Origin: Solirubrobacterales bacterium 67-14
GTDB taxonomy: Bacteria; Actinomycetota; Thermoleophilia; Solirubrobacterales; 70-9
Direction of reading: 5' to 3'
DNA: 34,471 nt
Assembly: GCA_001897355.1 (NCBI GenBank)
Contig: MKST01000002.1
Location: 463,654 to 498,124, forward strand
Part shown: positions 1 through 6,461 of the stretch, in pieces
Position numbering within the stretch: position 1 is the stretch's first letter
Layout of the letters: each line of letters opens with the position of its first letter
The notes under the pieces: model-generated
Seen by the model: only the letters and a program-made list of their open reading frames with translations
The model's database searches: none
What the model was told of the DNA's origin: nothing
Translations under genes and position numbers: made by a program

Positions 1-98
1 GAGTCGGGGGTCGCGTTGACCACGCCGACGATCACCGGTCGTGAGACATCGACCTCGCCCTTGGCGGTGCGCAGTAAGGTTGCCGGGACTGAGGTCAC
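1..98 (-). CDS. folP: Dihydropteroate synthase, N-terminal fragment (runs off left edge)
   Basis: Reading the minus strand from a GTG at 98 gives 32 codons, open to the window edge and ending in GVVNATPDS. This matches the first dihydropteroate synthase signature (hydrophobic-x-G-hydrophobic2-N-x-T-x-D-S), the loop that binds the pterin diphosphate substrate. DHPS condenses p-aminobenzoate with hydroxymethyl-dihydropterin diphosphate in cytoplasmic folate synthesis. The segment before the motif (RTAKGEVDVSRP) resembles the N-terminal lead-in of actinobacterial FolP. A second possible start is the GTG at 35. The gene is divergent from gpgS; in Mycobacterium tuberculosis a folP paralogue (folP2) also lies beside gpgS, which supports both calls. 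Whether this is the catalytic DHPS or a FolP2-like paralogue cannot be told from 32 residues. Confidence 0.78.
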   Translation of the reverse strand, partial: MTSVPATLLRTAKGEVDVSRPVIVGVVNATPD

Positions 99-111
99 GA
101 TGACGATGCTA
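75..111. promoter_or_regulatory. Candidate back-to-back promoter elements for folP and gpgS
   Basis: On the minus strand a TAGCAT hexamer (106-111) lies 7 nt before the folP GTG, the spacing expected of a -10 box driving a leaderless mRNA. On the plus strand TAAGGT (75-80) lies 19 nt before the gpgS ATG at 100. No convincing -35 boxes were seen. If both are real, each promoter lies inside the other gene. This is motif matching only. Confidence 0.25.
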
Positions 112-1035
112 GACACCTTCGACCACGGGGACTTCGCCGCCGCCGACATCGCCCGCAAGCTGCGGGAAACGGTCAGCGTGGTGATCCCGACGAGGGACAC
201 GGCCGGAACCATCGCCGCGACCGTCGCCGAGTTGAAGGTCTTGGCTGAGGACGGGATGGTCGACCAGATCCTGGTCGTCGACGCGGACTCAGCCGACGGC
301 ACAGCCGCGGTTGCGCGCGACGCGGGGGCCGAGGTGGTTTCCGAGAACGAACTGGTCGAGGGTCACGGGCCCTGCCGGGGCAAAGGCGACGCGATGTGGC
401 GCGCCTTGGCTGCCGTCGACGGTGAGGTCGTGGTCTACATCGACGGTGACATCGCCGACTTCGGCCGCCACTACATAACCGGCCTGGTCGGTCCGCTGGT
501 CGATCCCGCCAGGCATTTCGTCAAGGGTCGCTACCGGCGCCCCTTCCGCTACGGGGAAAACGAGGAGCCTGCCGGCGGGGGCCGGGTGACCGAACTCGCC
601 GCCCGCCCGCTGCTGGCCCGGCTCGCCCCGGAGCTGCTCGCTTTCGATCAGCCCCTGGCCGGCGAGGTCGCCGCCCGTCGCGAACTGCTGGAAAGGGTCC
701 CCTTTACCTGCGGCTACGGGGTCGAGATCGCGATGCTGCTCGAGGTCTGGGACCGGGTCGGCATCGAGGGCATGGCCCAGGTCGAACTGGGTACCAAGCG
801 AAACGCCCACCAGTCCCTGGCCGCACTCGCCGGCATGTCCTCCGAGGTGATCGCGGCGATGGCCGAGACCCTGGACCGGCTCGATCGGCGAGACACGGGC
901 CGCCTGGCGATGGTCGAGGGCACCGGGCCCGAGGTCACCATGCGACCCGCCTTCACCACAACACAAGGAGTCGGGCGGGGTCCGACCCGCCCTCCCCGTG
1001 AAACCCGCCAGTTCACAGAAAATGACGATGGATGA
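100..1035 (+). CDS. gpgS: Glucosyl-3-phosphoglycerate synthase (GT81 family)
   Basis: GpgS transfers glucose from an NDP-glucose to 3-phosphoglycerate, the first step to glucosylglycerate and, in mycobacteria, to methylglucose lipopolysaccharide. The GT-A fold is visible: VSVVIPTRD near the N-terminus, LVVDADSADGT, then GKGDAMWRAL and the metal-binding DxD in VVYIDGDIAD (mycobacterial GpgS has DSD here). GGGRVTELAARPLL and the CGYGVEIAMLLE stretch closely follow mycobacterial GpgS as I recall it. The frame stays open upstream to a TTG at 16, but that stretch overlaps the divergent folP, so I start at ATG 100 (GAGG sits a few bases upstream; ATG 106 is an alternative). From 100 the protein is 311 aa, near the usual ~320. 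The tail contains a GC-rich hairpin (about 973-992). A sugar phosphatase follows 55 bp downstream. Confidence 0.88.
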   Translation: MTMLDTFDHGDFAAADIARKLRETVSVVIPTRDTAGTIAATVAELKVLAEDGMVDQILVVDADSADGTAAVARDAGAEVVSENELVEGHGPCRGKGDAMWRALAAVDGEVVVYIDGDIADFGRHYITGLVGPLVDPARHFVKGRYRRPFRYGENEEPAGGGRVTELAARPLLARLAPELLAFDQPLAGEVAARRELLERVPFTCGYGVEIAMLLEVWDRVGIEGMAQVELGTKRNAHQSLAALAGMSSEVIAAMAETLDRLDRRDTGRLAMVEGTGPEVTMRPAFTTTQGVGRGPTRPPRETRQFTENDDG

Positions 1036-1090
1036 ACTGGCTCCGCCTCAGATACTGCTTAGCGATGCCCAATCGATAGCGTAGACGCCC

Positions 1091-1900
1091 ATGAGCCTGC
1101 GCTGCGTCTACACCGACCTCGACGGCACCCTGCTCGGGGCCGGTGCCTCCCTCTTCACCGACGAGGAGGGCAGCTTCTCGATGTCTCAGGCGCGGGCGCT
1201 CGAGGCCTGTGCCCGGGCCGGGGTGGAGGTCGTGATCATGTCCGGCCGCCGCCAGGTCCAAGTCCACGAGGACGCGCGGATCATCGGCCAGACCTCGTTC
1301 ATTTTCGAGGCCGGGTCCGCCTACTCCATGGATCACGAGATCACGCTGATGACCGGCGACTTCGAACATGAAGACGGGAAGACGGTCGTCCAGCAGATGG
1401 AGGAGCGCGGGGTGCCGGAACTGCTGCTCGGAGCCTTTCCCGGCAAGCTGGAGTTCCACGAGCCCTGGCATCTGAACCGGGAGATGTCCTCGCTCTTCCG
1501 CGGTGACATCGACCCGGCCGAGGCCAACGCCCTGCTCGAGGAGAACGGTCACGGTGACCTCCGGCTGCTCGACAACGGGGCGATCCACCGCAAGATGGAA
1601 GGGATCGACCAGGCCCATTGCTACCACCTGGTCCCGAGAGGGGTCTCGAAGGCGGGGGCGGTTGCCGCCCATGCGCGGGCCCGTGGCTACGAGCTGGAGG
1701 AGACGATCGCGGTCGGCGACTCGCTGGAGGACCTCGAGGTCGCGCCTTCGGTCGGCCGCTTCTTCGTGGTGGCCAACGGCCCCGAGAAGGATCCCGGGGT
1801 GCGGGAAGCGCTGGGCCGCTACCCGAACGCGACCGTGACCGAGGCGCGGAACGGCGCCGGCTTCTACGAGGCCGTGGTCACCTCGCTTATGGGTGCCTAA
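1091..1900 (+). CDS. HAD-IIB phosphatase, probable glucosyl/mannosyl-3-phosphoglycerate phosphatase
   Basis: A 269-aa Mg-dependent HAD hydrolase with all four motifs: motif I TDLDGTL (nucleophile D9, acid/base D11), motif II Ser51 in IMSGR, motif III Lys187 in GVSKAGAV, and motif IV AVGDSLEDLE (D210, D214). The long stretch between motifs II and III is the C2-type cap, placing it with the IIB group that includes mannosyl-3-phosphoglycerate, sucrose-phosphate and trehalose-phosphate phosphatases. It lies 55 bp after gpgS on the same strand, so the natural inference is dephosphorylation of glucosyl-3-phosphoglycerate to glucosylglycerate. This differs from the mycobacterial GpgP, which is a phosphoglycerate-mutase-like enzyme. 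The substrate is inferred from context; a generic Cof-type sugar phosphatase is the alternative. Confidence 0.75.
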   Translation: MSLRCVYTDLDGTLLGAGASLFTDEEGSFSMSQARALEACARAGVEVVIMSGRRQVQVHEDARIIGQTSFIFEAGSAYSMDHEITLMTGDFEHEDGKTVVQQMEERGVPELLLGAFPGKLEFHEPWHLNREMSSLFRGDIDPAEANALLEENGHGDLRLLDNGAIHRKMEGIDQAHCYHLVPRGVSKAGAVAAHARARGYELEETIAVGDSLEDLEVAPSVGRFFVVANGPEKDPGVREALGRYPNATVTEARNGAGFYEAVVTSLMGA

Positions 1901-1926
1901 TCCACCTCAGCCTCTAGGATCATCGT

Positions 1927-2631
1927 ATGGCTGACGCGACCGTTGCGGAAGAGGAATATCTCCAGACCATCTTCTGGCTGATGGAGGCCGGGCTGCCGAT
2001 CACCGGCGCCAACATCGCCAAGGCGATGCAGCTTTCACCGCCCACGGTCCACGAGATGATCAAGCGGCTCGAAAGGGACGGTTACGTCACCCGCAGCGCC
2101 GACAAGATCCTCCACCTGACCGAGGATGGCCGGGCCGAGGCGGAGCAGATCACCCGTCGCCACCGGATGATCGAGCGTTTCCTCACCGATGTGCTCGGCA
2201 TCCCCTGGGACGAGGTCCACGAGGAGGCCGAGCGGCTCGAGCACGCGATGTCGCCGGTGCTCGAGGAACGGATGCGGGCCGCGATCGGTGACGCCAACAC
2301 CTGTCCGCACGGCCACCCGATCGACGGGGTCCGCGAGCAGGGCGCGCCGCTGGCTGACGTAGACCTCGGTGCCAAGGTCGTAGTGCTGCGCTTCGAGAAC
2401 GAGGCCGAGAGCCTGCTCCACTACCTGATGGACATCGGCGTCCACCCCGGGCTGGAAGGCACGGTCACCGCCAAGGATGACGACGCGGTTCTGATCGAAT
2501 CACCCGACGGCAAGCACGAAATAAGCCGAACCGTCGCCGAAACGGTCACCGTCCGCGCCGACCCGGCCCCACCTCCCCGGGCGGCCCTTCCCGACCAACT
2601 CGTAATCTCAGACGACCGCTACGGAAGATAG
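1927..2631 (+). CDS. DtxR/MntR-family metal-dependent transcriptional regulator
   Basis: A 234-aa cytoplasmic repressor with the DtxR architecture. The N-terminal winged helix (residues about 1-65; EEEYLQTIFWL, then LSPPTVHEMIKRLERDGYV as recognition helix) is followed by the dimerisation and metal-binding domain (about 66-140) with HRMIERFL, the E/H-rich EEAERLEHAMS and the CPHGHPI signature. A C-terminal SH3/FeoA-like domain covers about 155-215. Family members sense Fe(II) or Mn(II) and repress metal uptake or storage genes. Start ATG 1927 has AGGA about 9 nt upstream. It begins 26 bp after the HAD phosphatase and could be co-transcribed. No metal transporter is present in this window, so its target and metal are unknown. 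Confidence 0.88.
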   Translation: MADATVAEEEYLQTIFWLMEAGLPITGANIAKAMQLSPPTVHEMIKRLERDGYVTRSADKILHLTEDGRAEAEQITRRHRMIERFLTDVLGIPWDEVHEEAERLEHAMSPVLEERMRAAIGDANTCPHGHPIDGVREQGAPLADVDLGAKVVVLRFENEAESLLHYLMDIGVHPGLEGTVTAKDDDAVLIESPDGKHEISRTVAETVTVRADPAPPPRAALPDQLVISDDRYGR

Positions 2632-2650
2632 ACCCTGTGGATGGGTCGGC

Positions 2651-3043
2651 TCAGGCGGGGACCGACACTTCGACGAAGCGTGATGCGTGGCTGGCGAGCT
2701 TGCGATCTGACGTCAGCAGGGTTCCATCGACACCTTCTGCGAGGGCGACGTACAGGGCGTCGTCCAAGAAGAACTGATCGCGAAGCTCCCAAGCCCTGGG
2801 GATCAAGTCTGCGCACGGATGACTCTGGATCCCAAGTGCCAGTGCTTCATCCACCATCTCGCCGGCAACTCCTGGTTCGACAGTTCCTGCGAGCTGGCGC
2901 CGTCGCACTACTCGCGCTGTTTCGACGAGCATGTGGTCGGGTGCCGCAAGTGGCTCCCCGGAAACCAATTGCAGTTCAATCGACAAGGATCCCCTGGGGC
3001 GGAAGAGAAGGTCAAGCACCGCACTGGCATCGACCACGATCAT
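2651..3043 (-). CDS. vapC: VapC-type PIN-domain toxin (ribonuclease)
   Basis: A 130-aa PIN-domain protein. The acidic cluster expected for Mg/Mn-dependent RNA cleavage is present: D5 in MIVVDASAVLDLL, E41 in the MLVETARVV helix, D95 in LDDALYVALAE and D113 in TSDRKLA. The gene overlaps the antitoxin by 4 bp (ATGA at 3040-3043), the usual translational coupling of vapBC operons. VapC toxins cleave tRNA or rRNA and are held inactive by their cognate antitoxin. Length and residue set look intact, so the toxin is probably functional. It ends 19 bp from the convergent DtxR-family gene. Confidence 0.9.
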   Translation of the reverse strand: MIVVDASAVLDLLFRPRGSLSIELQLVSGEPLAAPDHMLVETARVVRRRQLAGTVEPGVAGEMVDEALALGIQSHPCADLIPRAWELRDQFFLDDALYVALAEGVDGTLLTSDRKLASHASRFVEVSVPA

Positions 3044-3270
3044 CGGTCTTCTCGCAGTCTCCTTATGGCTTCGGCGGAGGTCTCGTCCGTCGGGATAGGG
3101 GGCCTGCTGCGGATGCGTTTCAGTACCTCAGCTCGGCTGGGACGACGGGCCAGCGTCGCAACCTCCTCCCGCAGCATCTCGGTAAGGGACTTGCCTTCAC
3201 TTGCGGCCCGCTCGACCAGCCGAGCATGAACATCGTCCGGCACATCACGAATCTGAACCATCTTGCTCAT
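3040..3270 (-). CDS. vapB: VapB/FitA-like ribbon-helix-helix antitoxin
   Basis: A 76-aa antitoxin from ATG 3270. MSKMVQIRDVPDDVHARL forms the N-terminal ribbon and first helix and GKSLTEMLREEVATLA the second helix, as in FitA-like Arc/MetJ antitoxins. The C-terminal half (PPIPTDETSAEAI and on) is the charged tail that would wrap around the PIN toxin. The frame is open to an ATG at 3303, but that start would place a perfect dyad (3283-3299) inside the gene and add residues not typical of the family, so I prefer 3270 (ATG 3261 is another option). It overlaps vapC by 4 bp and lies about 40 bp downstream of the aminotransferase on the same strand. Confidence 0.87.
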   Translation of the reverse strand: MSKMVQIRDVPDDVHARLVERAASEGKSLTEMLREEVATLARRPSRAEVLKRIRSRPPIPTDETSAEAIRRLREDR

Positions 3271-3282
3271 ACTTCGAGAGTA

Positions 3283-3299
3283 GCATGCGAAACGCATGC
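3283..3299. promoter_or_regulatory. Dyad operator upstream of vapBC
   Basis: A perfect inverted repeat, GCATGCG-AAA-CGCATGC, lies 12 bp before the chosen vapB start. Between it and the start a TACTCT hexamer on the minus strand ends 6 nt before the ATG, as in leaderless actinobacterial promoters. RHH antitoxins bind such palindromes with their toxin to autoregulate the operon, so this is a good operator candidate. The binding role is inferred. Confidence 0.65.
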
Positions 3300-3309
3300 G
3301 CAAATCCGC

Positions 3310-4380
3310 CTACAGGCACGAGGCGATGCGGGTGATGCCTTCGTCCATGTGCTCCGGGGGGACTGAGGCGAAGGAGAAGCGGAGGCTGTTTTGGCCGCCT
3401 TCGAGCATGAAGTCGGTGCCCGGGATGAAGGGGGCGCCGGCTTCCTTGGCCTTGGCGGCCAGGGCGACCGTGTCGCGACCCTCGGCCAGGTCGGCCCAGA
3501 GGAAATAGCCGCCACCCGGGATCACGAAACTCGCCTCGGGAATGTGCTTCTCGAGCGCGGCGATCAATGCGTCACGACGCTCCTGGAGCGCGACCTTCAC
3601 CTTTGCGATGTTGTCGTCGAGCACCCCGGACTGGCAGAGCTCGAGGACCAGTGAGCCGGCCAGCATGTTCGGTGAGATGTAGTTCTCGTTGGCTACCTTG
3701 GCCAGTTCCGCGATTCGTCCAGCCGGGCCGGCCAGGTAGCCGACCCGGACGCCCGGGCTGACCGTCTTCGAGAACGAGGAGGCGTGGATCACCTTGTCGG
3801 CCTCGTCGATCGAGAGCATGGTCGGGGGCGGATCCTCGCCGAAGGGCAGCTCACGGTACGGGTCGTCCTCGAAGATCGTGAAGTCGTGTTCGGCAGCCAG
3901 CGCGACCAGGCGGCGGCGCTTCTCGGCGGAGAGCGTGCAGCCGGCCGGGTTGTGGAAGTTCGGGATGATGTGGGCCAGCTTGATCGGGCCGGCCTCGAGC
4001 GCCTTCTCGACCGCGTCGACATCGATCCCGTCGGCTGCCAGGGCGACCGGCACGAACTCGACGCCGAGCCGCTCGAGCAGGAGCAGGGTGCGGTCGTAGC
4101 TCGGCTGCTCGACCACCACCCGATCGCCGGGCGAGAGCAGGTGACGGAACAGCATCGCGCCCGCTTCGAGCGAGCCGTTCGTGGTCATCACCTGGTCGGC
4201 CGCGATGCCGTGACGGTCGGCGATCCAGGCGCAGAGGCCGGGGTGGCCGATGCCGACGCCGTAGGAGAGCGCCTTCTGCCAGTCGTCCTCGAGGGCCTTC
4301 GCGGTCGCGACGCGGACCGCGTGGACCGGAATCAGGTCGGGACTGGGGGCACCTCGGGCGAAGCTGATCGTGTCTGGCAT
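3310..4380 (-). CDS. PLP-dependent aminotransferase, fold type I (LysN/Aro8-like)
   Basis: A 356-aa class I/II aminotransferase. Key residues: Lys205 in SSFSKTVSPGVRVGYLAG (PLP Schiff base), Asn144 in NFHNPAG, Asp172 and Tyr175 in FEDDPYREL, Tyr95 in EQPSYDR and Arg334 in NSLRFSFAS (substrate carboxylate). The order and the phrases match the MocR-C-terminal/2-aminoadipate aminotransferase group, which accepts branched-chain, aromatic or 2-aminoadipate amino donors. No GntR DNA-binding domain is fused, so it is an enzyme rather than a MocR regulator. ATG 4380 is preceded by the purine-rich GAGAAAGA. It lies 65 bp downstream of a membrane AlkP gene on the same strand and immediately upstream of vapBC. 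Exact amino acid substrate unknown. Confidence 0.85.
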   Translation of the reverse strand: MPDTISFARGAPSPDLIPVHAVRVATAKALEDDWQKALSYGVGIGHPGLCAWIADRHGIAADQVMTTNGSLEAGAMLFRHLLSPGDRVVVEQPSYDRTLLLLERLGVEFVPVALAADGIDVDAVEKALEAGPIKLAHIIPNFHNPAGCTLSAEKRRRLVALAAEHDFTIFEDDPYRELPFGEDPPPTMLSIDEADKVIHASSFSKTVSPGVRVGYLAGPAGRIAELAKVANENYISPNMLAGSLVLELCQSGVLDDNIAKVKVALQERRDALIAALEKHIPEASFVIPGGGYFLWADLAEGRDTVALAAKAKEAGAPFIPGTDFMLEGGQNSLRFSFASVPPEHMDEGITRIASCL

Positions 4381-4395
4381 CGGAATCTTTCTCGG

Positions 4396-4410
4396 GCCCC
4401 GGAACGGGGC
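4396..4410. terminator. Short GC hairpin between membrane AlkP gene and aminotransferase
   Basis: GCCCCG-GAA-CGGGGC forms a perfect 6-bp stem with a 3-nt loop in the 65-bp gap. It has no T-tract on the minus strand (the direction of the flanking genes), so it is at best a weak terminator or pause site. Confidence 0.25.
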
Positions 4411-4445
4411 GGTTTTCAGGGACGGACGATCATAGCGGCCAATCG

Positions 4446-6461
4446 TCAGTGATCTGGATGCTGCCCATCCGGCACCCGATACACGGCGACGTCGTTCTTG
4501 CCGTCGACGAAGTCCTTGTCGGGCACGACCGCCCCGGCGGTGGTTATCCGGAATACGGTCCAGACCGGCGCGATCGCGACGATCTTCCCGTTGAGGGCGA
4601 TCGCGACGTGCTTGGGCGGCGGGTCGCCGGGGTCGGTCAGGGTGCCCTGAATCCAGGCGGGTACGTAACCGCTGGAGGTGTCGACGTCCTCGTATTGATC
4701 GGCGGAGCCGAGTTCGAAGTCCAACTTCTGGAGCCCCTTCGGCCGGGTGCCGATCAGGTGGTCGGGGTCGCCGCCGATCGCGTAGAGCGAGCCGGGGAAG
4801 AGCTGGTTGCGGAATTTCTTCGCCTGCTCGAACTCCCGTTCGACGAGTGACCGTTTCAATGTCTGTTCGCCGAACACACCCTTGGCACTCAACTCCTTGC
4901 GAGCCGGCAACCGGTCGAGGCTGTTCAGATCCCGGCCGACTGCTTTCTCGCCCGGTTTGAGACCGAGCTCGGCCAGCACGGTGGGCGTGATGTCACGGGA
5001 ATCGACCGGGCCCCTGACCACCCGCGATTTGGTCTGACCCGGTTGCTTGATCAGCAGCGGTACCGGCAGGATCCAGCCTGCGTTCTTCGAGTCGATGATT
5101 CGACGGCTGCCGCTGGAAAGGAAAGCGCCGCCGTGGTCGGCGGTGACCACGAACATCGACTTCTCCCAGATACCCAGCTGCTTCATCCGGTCGATCACCT
5201 GCTTCAACACCGTGTCGGCGTAGGCGAGCTGCAGCATCATCTGCTGCATGTCGCGGCTGTTCTCACCCCGGGTCGGGGGCGAGATCAGCATTTCCTGGCC
5301 GGGTGGACGCCAGTTCGGATAGGAGGTTCCGTCTGGCTGGAACATCCACATGACATGTGGCAAGGCGATGTGGAGCAGGCTGATCGCCCGGTCTGAACCC
5401 GGCATCCCTTCGACGAAGTCGCTCACCGCCTTCGGCCGGTCGCTGTCGTATTCGGTGTAGGGGTCCTTGAACGGTTTGGTCACGCCGCGGACGAGCATTT
5501 CCCGCCAGTAACCCGGGTTCAGCGTGAACCCCGGGTCGGCCCGTACGGTTGCCCGGTCCAGCACCCCGCTCATTCTCGTGGTGAAGCTGTAGCTGCGCTC
5601 GCAGAAGTCGGTGACCGGTTCGTATGCGTGGTCCTCGTAGCCGGCCTTCTTCAAGATCGCACAGAGGTTGTCCGGGTACTCGGCCCCGCTGGGGGGAGGT
5701 GGCGTCACGGCGCTGCCCCCGGCGGGATCCTGGCCGGTCATGATCGACGGCACCGCGAAGACTGTCTGGTCACCGACCGCCCTTGTCCCCGGATACCAGG
5801 TGGAGGTGGCGGCGACTTGGGCGAAAGTCGGGAAATGCTCGGCGTCGATTTTCCCTTGGCGGTCTTCGAGCGCGGCCAACGGCAGTTCGTCGAAGATCAC
5901 CATCACCACCGGGGTCTCGCTGTCGGTCGACTGGGCGGCGGAGGCCGGTTCATGCGGGCCGACCGTGCTCCAGATCGGATAGCTGACCACGAAGGAGATG
6001 ATCACCACCACCGTCGCAAACTGGAAGACCAGCACGAAGTTCCGGATCAGCTCGAACCGGAGCATGCACCAGGCGAAGCCGAAAGCGAAGAGCACCGGCA
6101 GCAGGCTGCGCAGGGTGCCGCTGTGCCCGTGGTCGGTCATCCAGTCCCAGATCACGATCGAAAATAGTGTGCCGACCGCCAGCCCGTGGAAGACCAGCCG
6201 GACCTTCTCATTGGTCAGTTTTCGCAGCAGCACCTCGAAAAGCGCGATGACCAGCGGCCCGACCAGGGAGAGCAGGATGATCAGGGCCAGCACGTCGAAA
6301 CGGCGCAGGCCATAGGAGCTGAGTGCCTCCGGGCCGGAGGCGATCGATGTGTAAAGCGGATGGGCGATCCCGATCGCCCACGCTCCGGCCACCTCGGCCC
6401 AGATCCTGAGCCACGAGTACTGCTTGTTACCCGTGGAGTCCGAGCCAGGTTTCACGTTCAC
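4446..6461 (-). CDS. Polytopic membrane AlkP-superfamily transferase/hydrolase, Thr nucleophile (copy 1)
   Basis: A 671-aa protein with about five N-terminal membrane helices (roughly 20-40, 55-78, 90-106, 118-134, 141-163) and an extracellular sulfatase-like domain. Metal residues are visible: D191 in VVMVIFDELPL and D442-H443 in FVVTADHGGAF; H369 lies in ALPHVMW. The position of the sulfatase formylglycine Cys is Thr233 (TVFAVPSIMTG), as in LtaS-type phosphoglycerol transferases, so a sulfatase call would be misleading. The last ~75 residues (AIALNGKIVAIAP...) form a small domain shared by all five paralogues in the window. It starts with GTG overlapping the previous gene by 4 bp (GTGA). 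Unlike the other copies it has only one Cys in the region of the CxxxxC motif. Substrate unknown. Confidence 0.8.
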   Translation of the reverse strand: MNVKPGSDSTGNKQYSWLRIWAEVAGAWAIGIAHPLYTSIASGPEALSSYGLRRFDVLALIILLSLVGPLVIALFEVLLRKLTNEKVRLVFHGLAVGTLFSIVIWDWMTDHGHSGTLRSLLPVLFAFGFAWCMLRFELIRNFVLVFQFATVVVIISFVVSYPIWSTVGPHEPASAAQSTDSETPVVMVIFDELPLAALEDRQGKIDAEHFPTFAQVAATSTWYPGTRAVGDQTVFAVPSIMTGQDPAGGSAVTPPPPSGAEYPDNLCAILKKAGYEDHAYEPVTDFCERSYSFTTRMSGVLDRATVRADPGFTLNPGYWREMLVRGVTKPFKDPYTEYDSDRPKAVSDFVEGMPGSDRAISLLHIALPHVMWMFQPDGTSYPNWRPPGQEMLISPPTRGENSRDMQQMMLQLAYADTVLKQVIDRMKQLGIWEKSMFVVTADHGGAFLSSGSRRIIDSKNAGWILPVPLLIKQPGQTKSRVVRGPVDSRDITPTVLAELGLKPGEKAVGRDLNSLDRLPARKELSAKGVFGEQTLKRSLVEREFEQAKKFRNQLFPGSLYAIGGDPDHLIGTRPKGLQKLDFELGSADQYEDVDTSSGYVPAWIQGTLTDPGDPPPKHVAIALNGKIVAIAPVWTVFRITTAGAVVPDKDFVDGKNDVAVYRVPDGQHPDH

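Noticed and set aside
16..99. Upstream extension of gpgS to a TTG start at 16
   Set aside because: Overlaps the divergent folP signature on the other strand, and the extra residues have no counterpart in GpgS proteins.
973..992. GC-rich hairpin (GGGCGGG/CCCGCCC) as the gpgS terminator
   Set aside because: It lies inside the coding region, more than 40 bp before the stop codon, with no T-tract.
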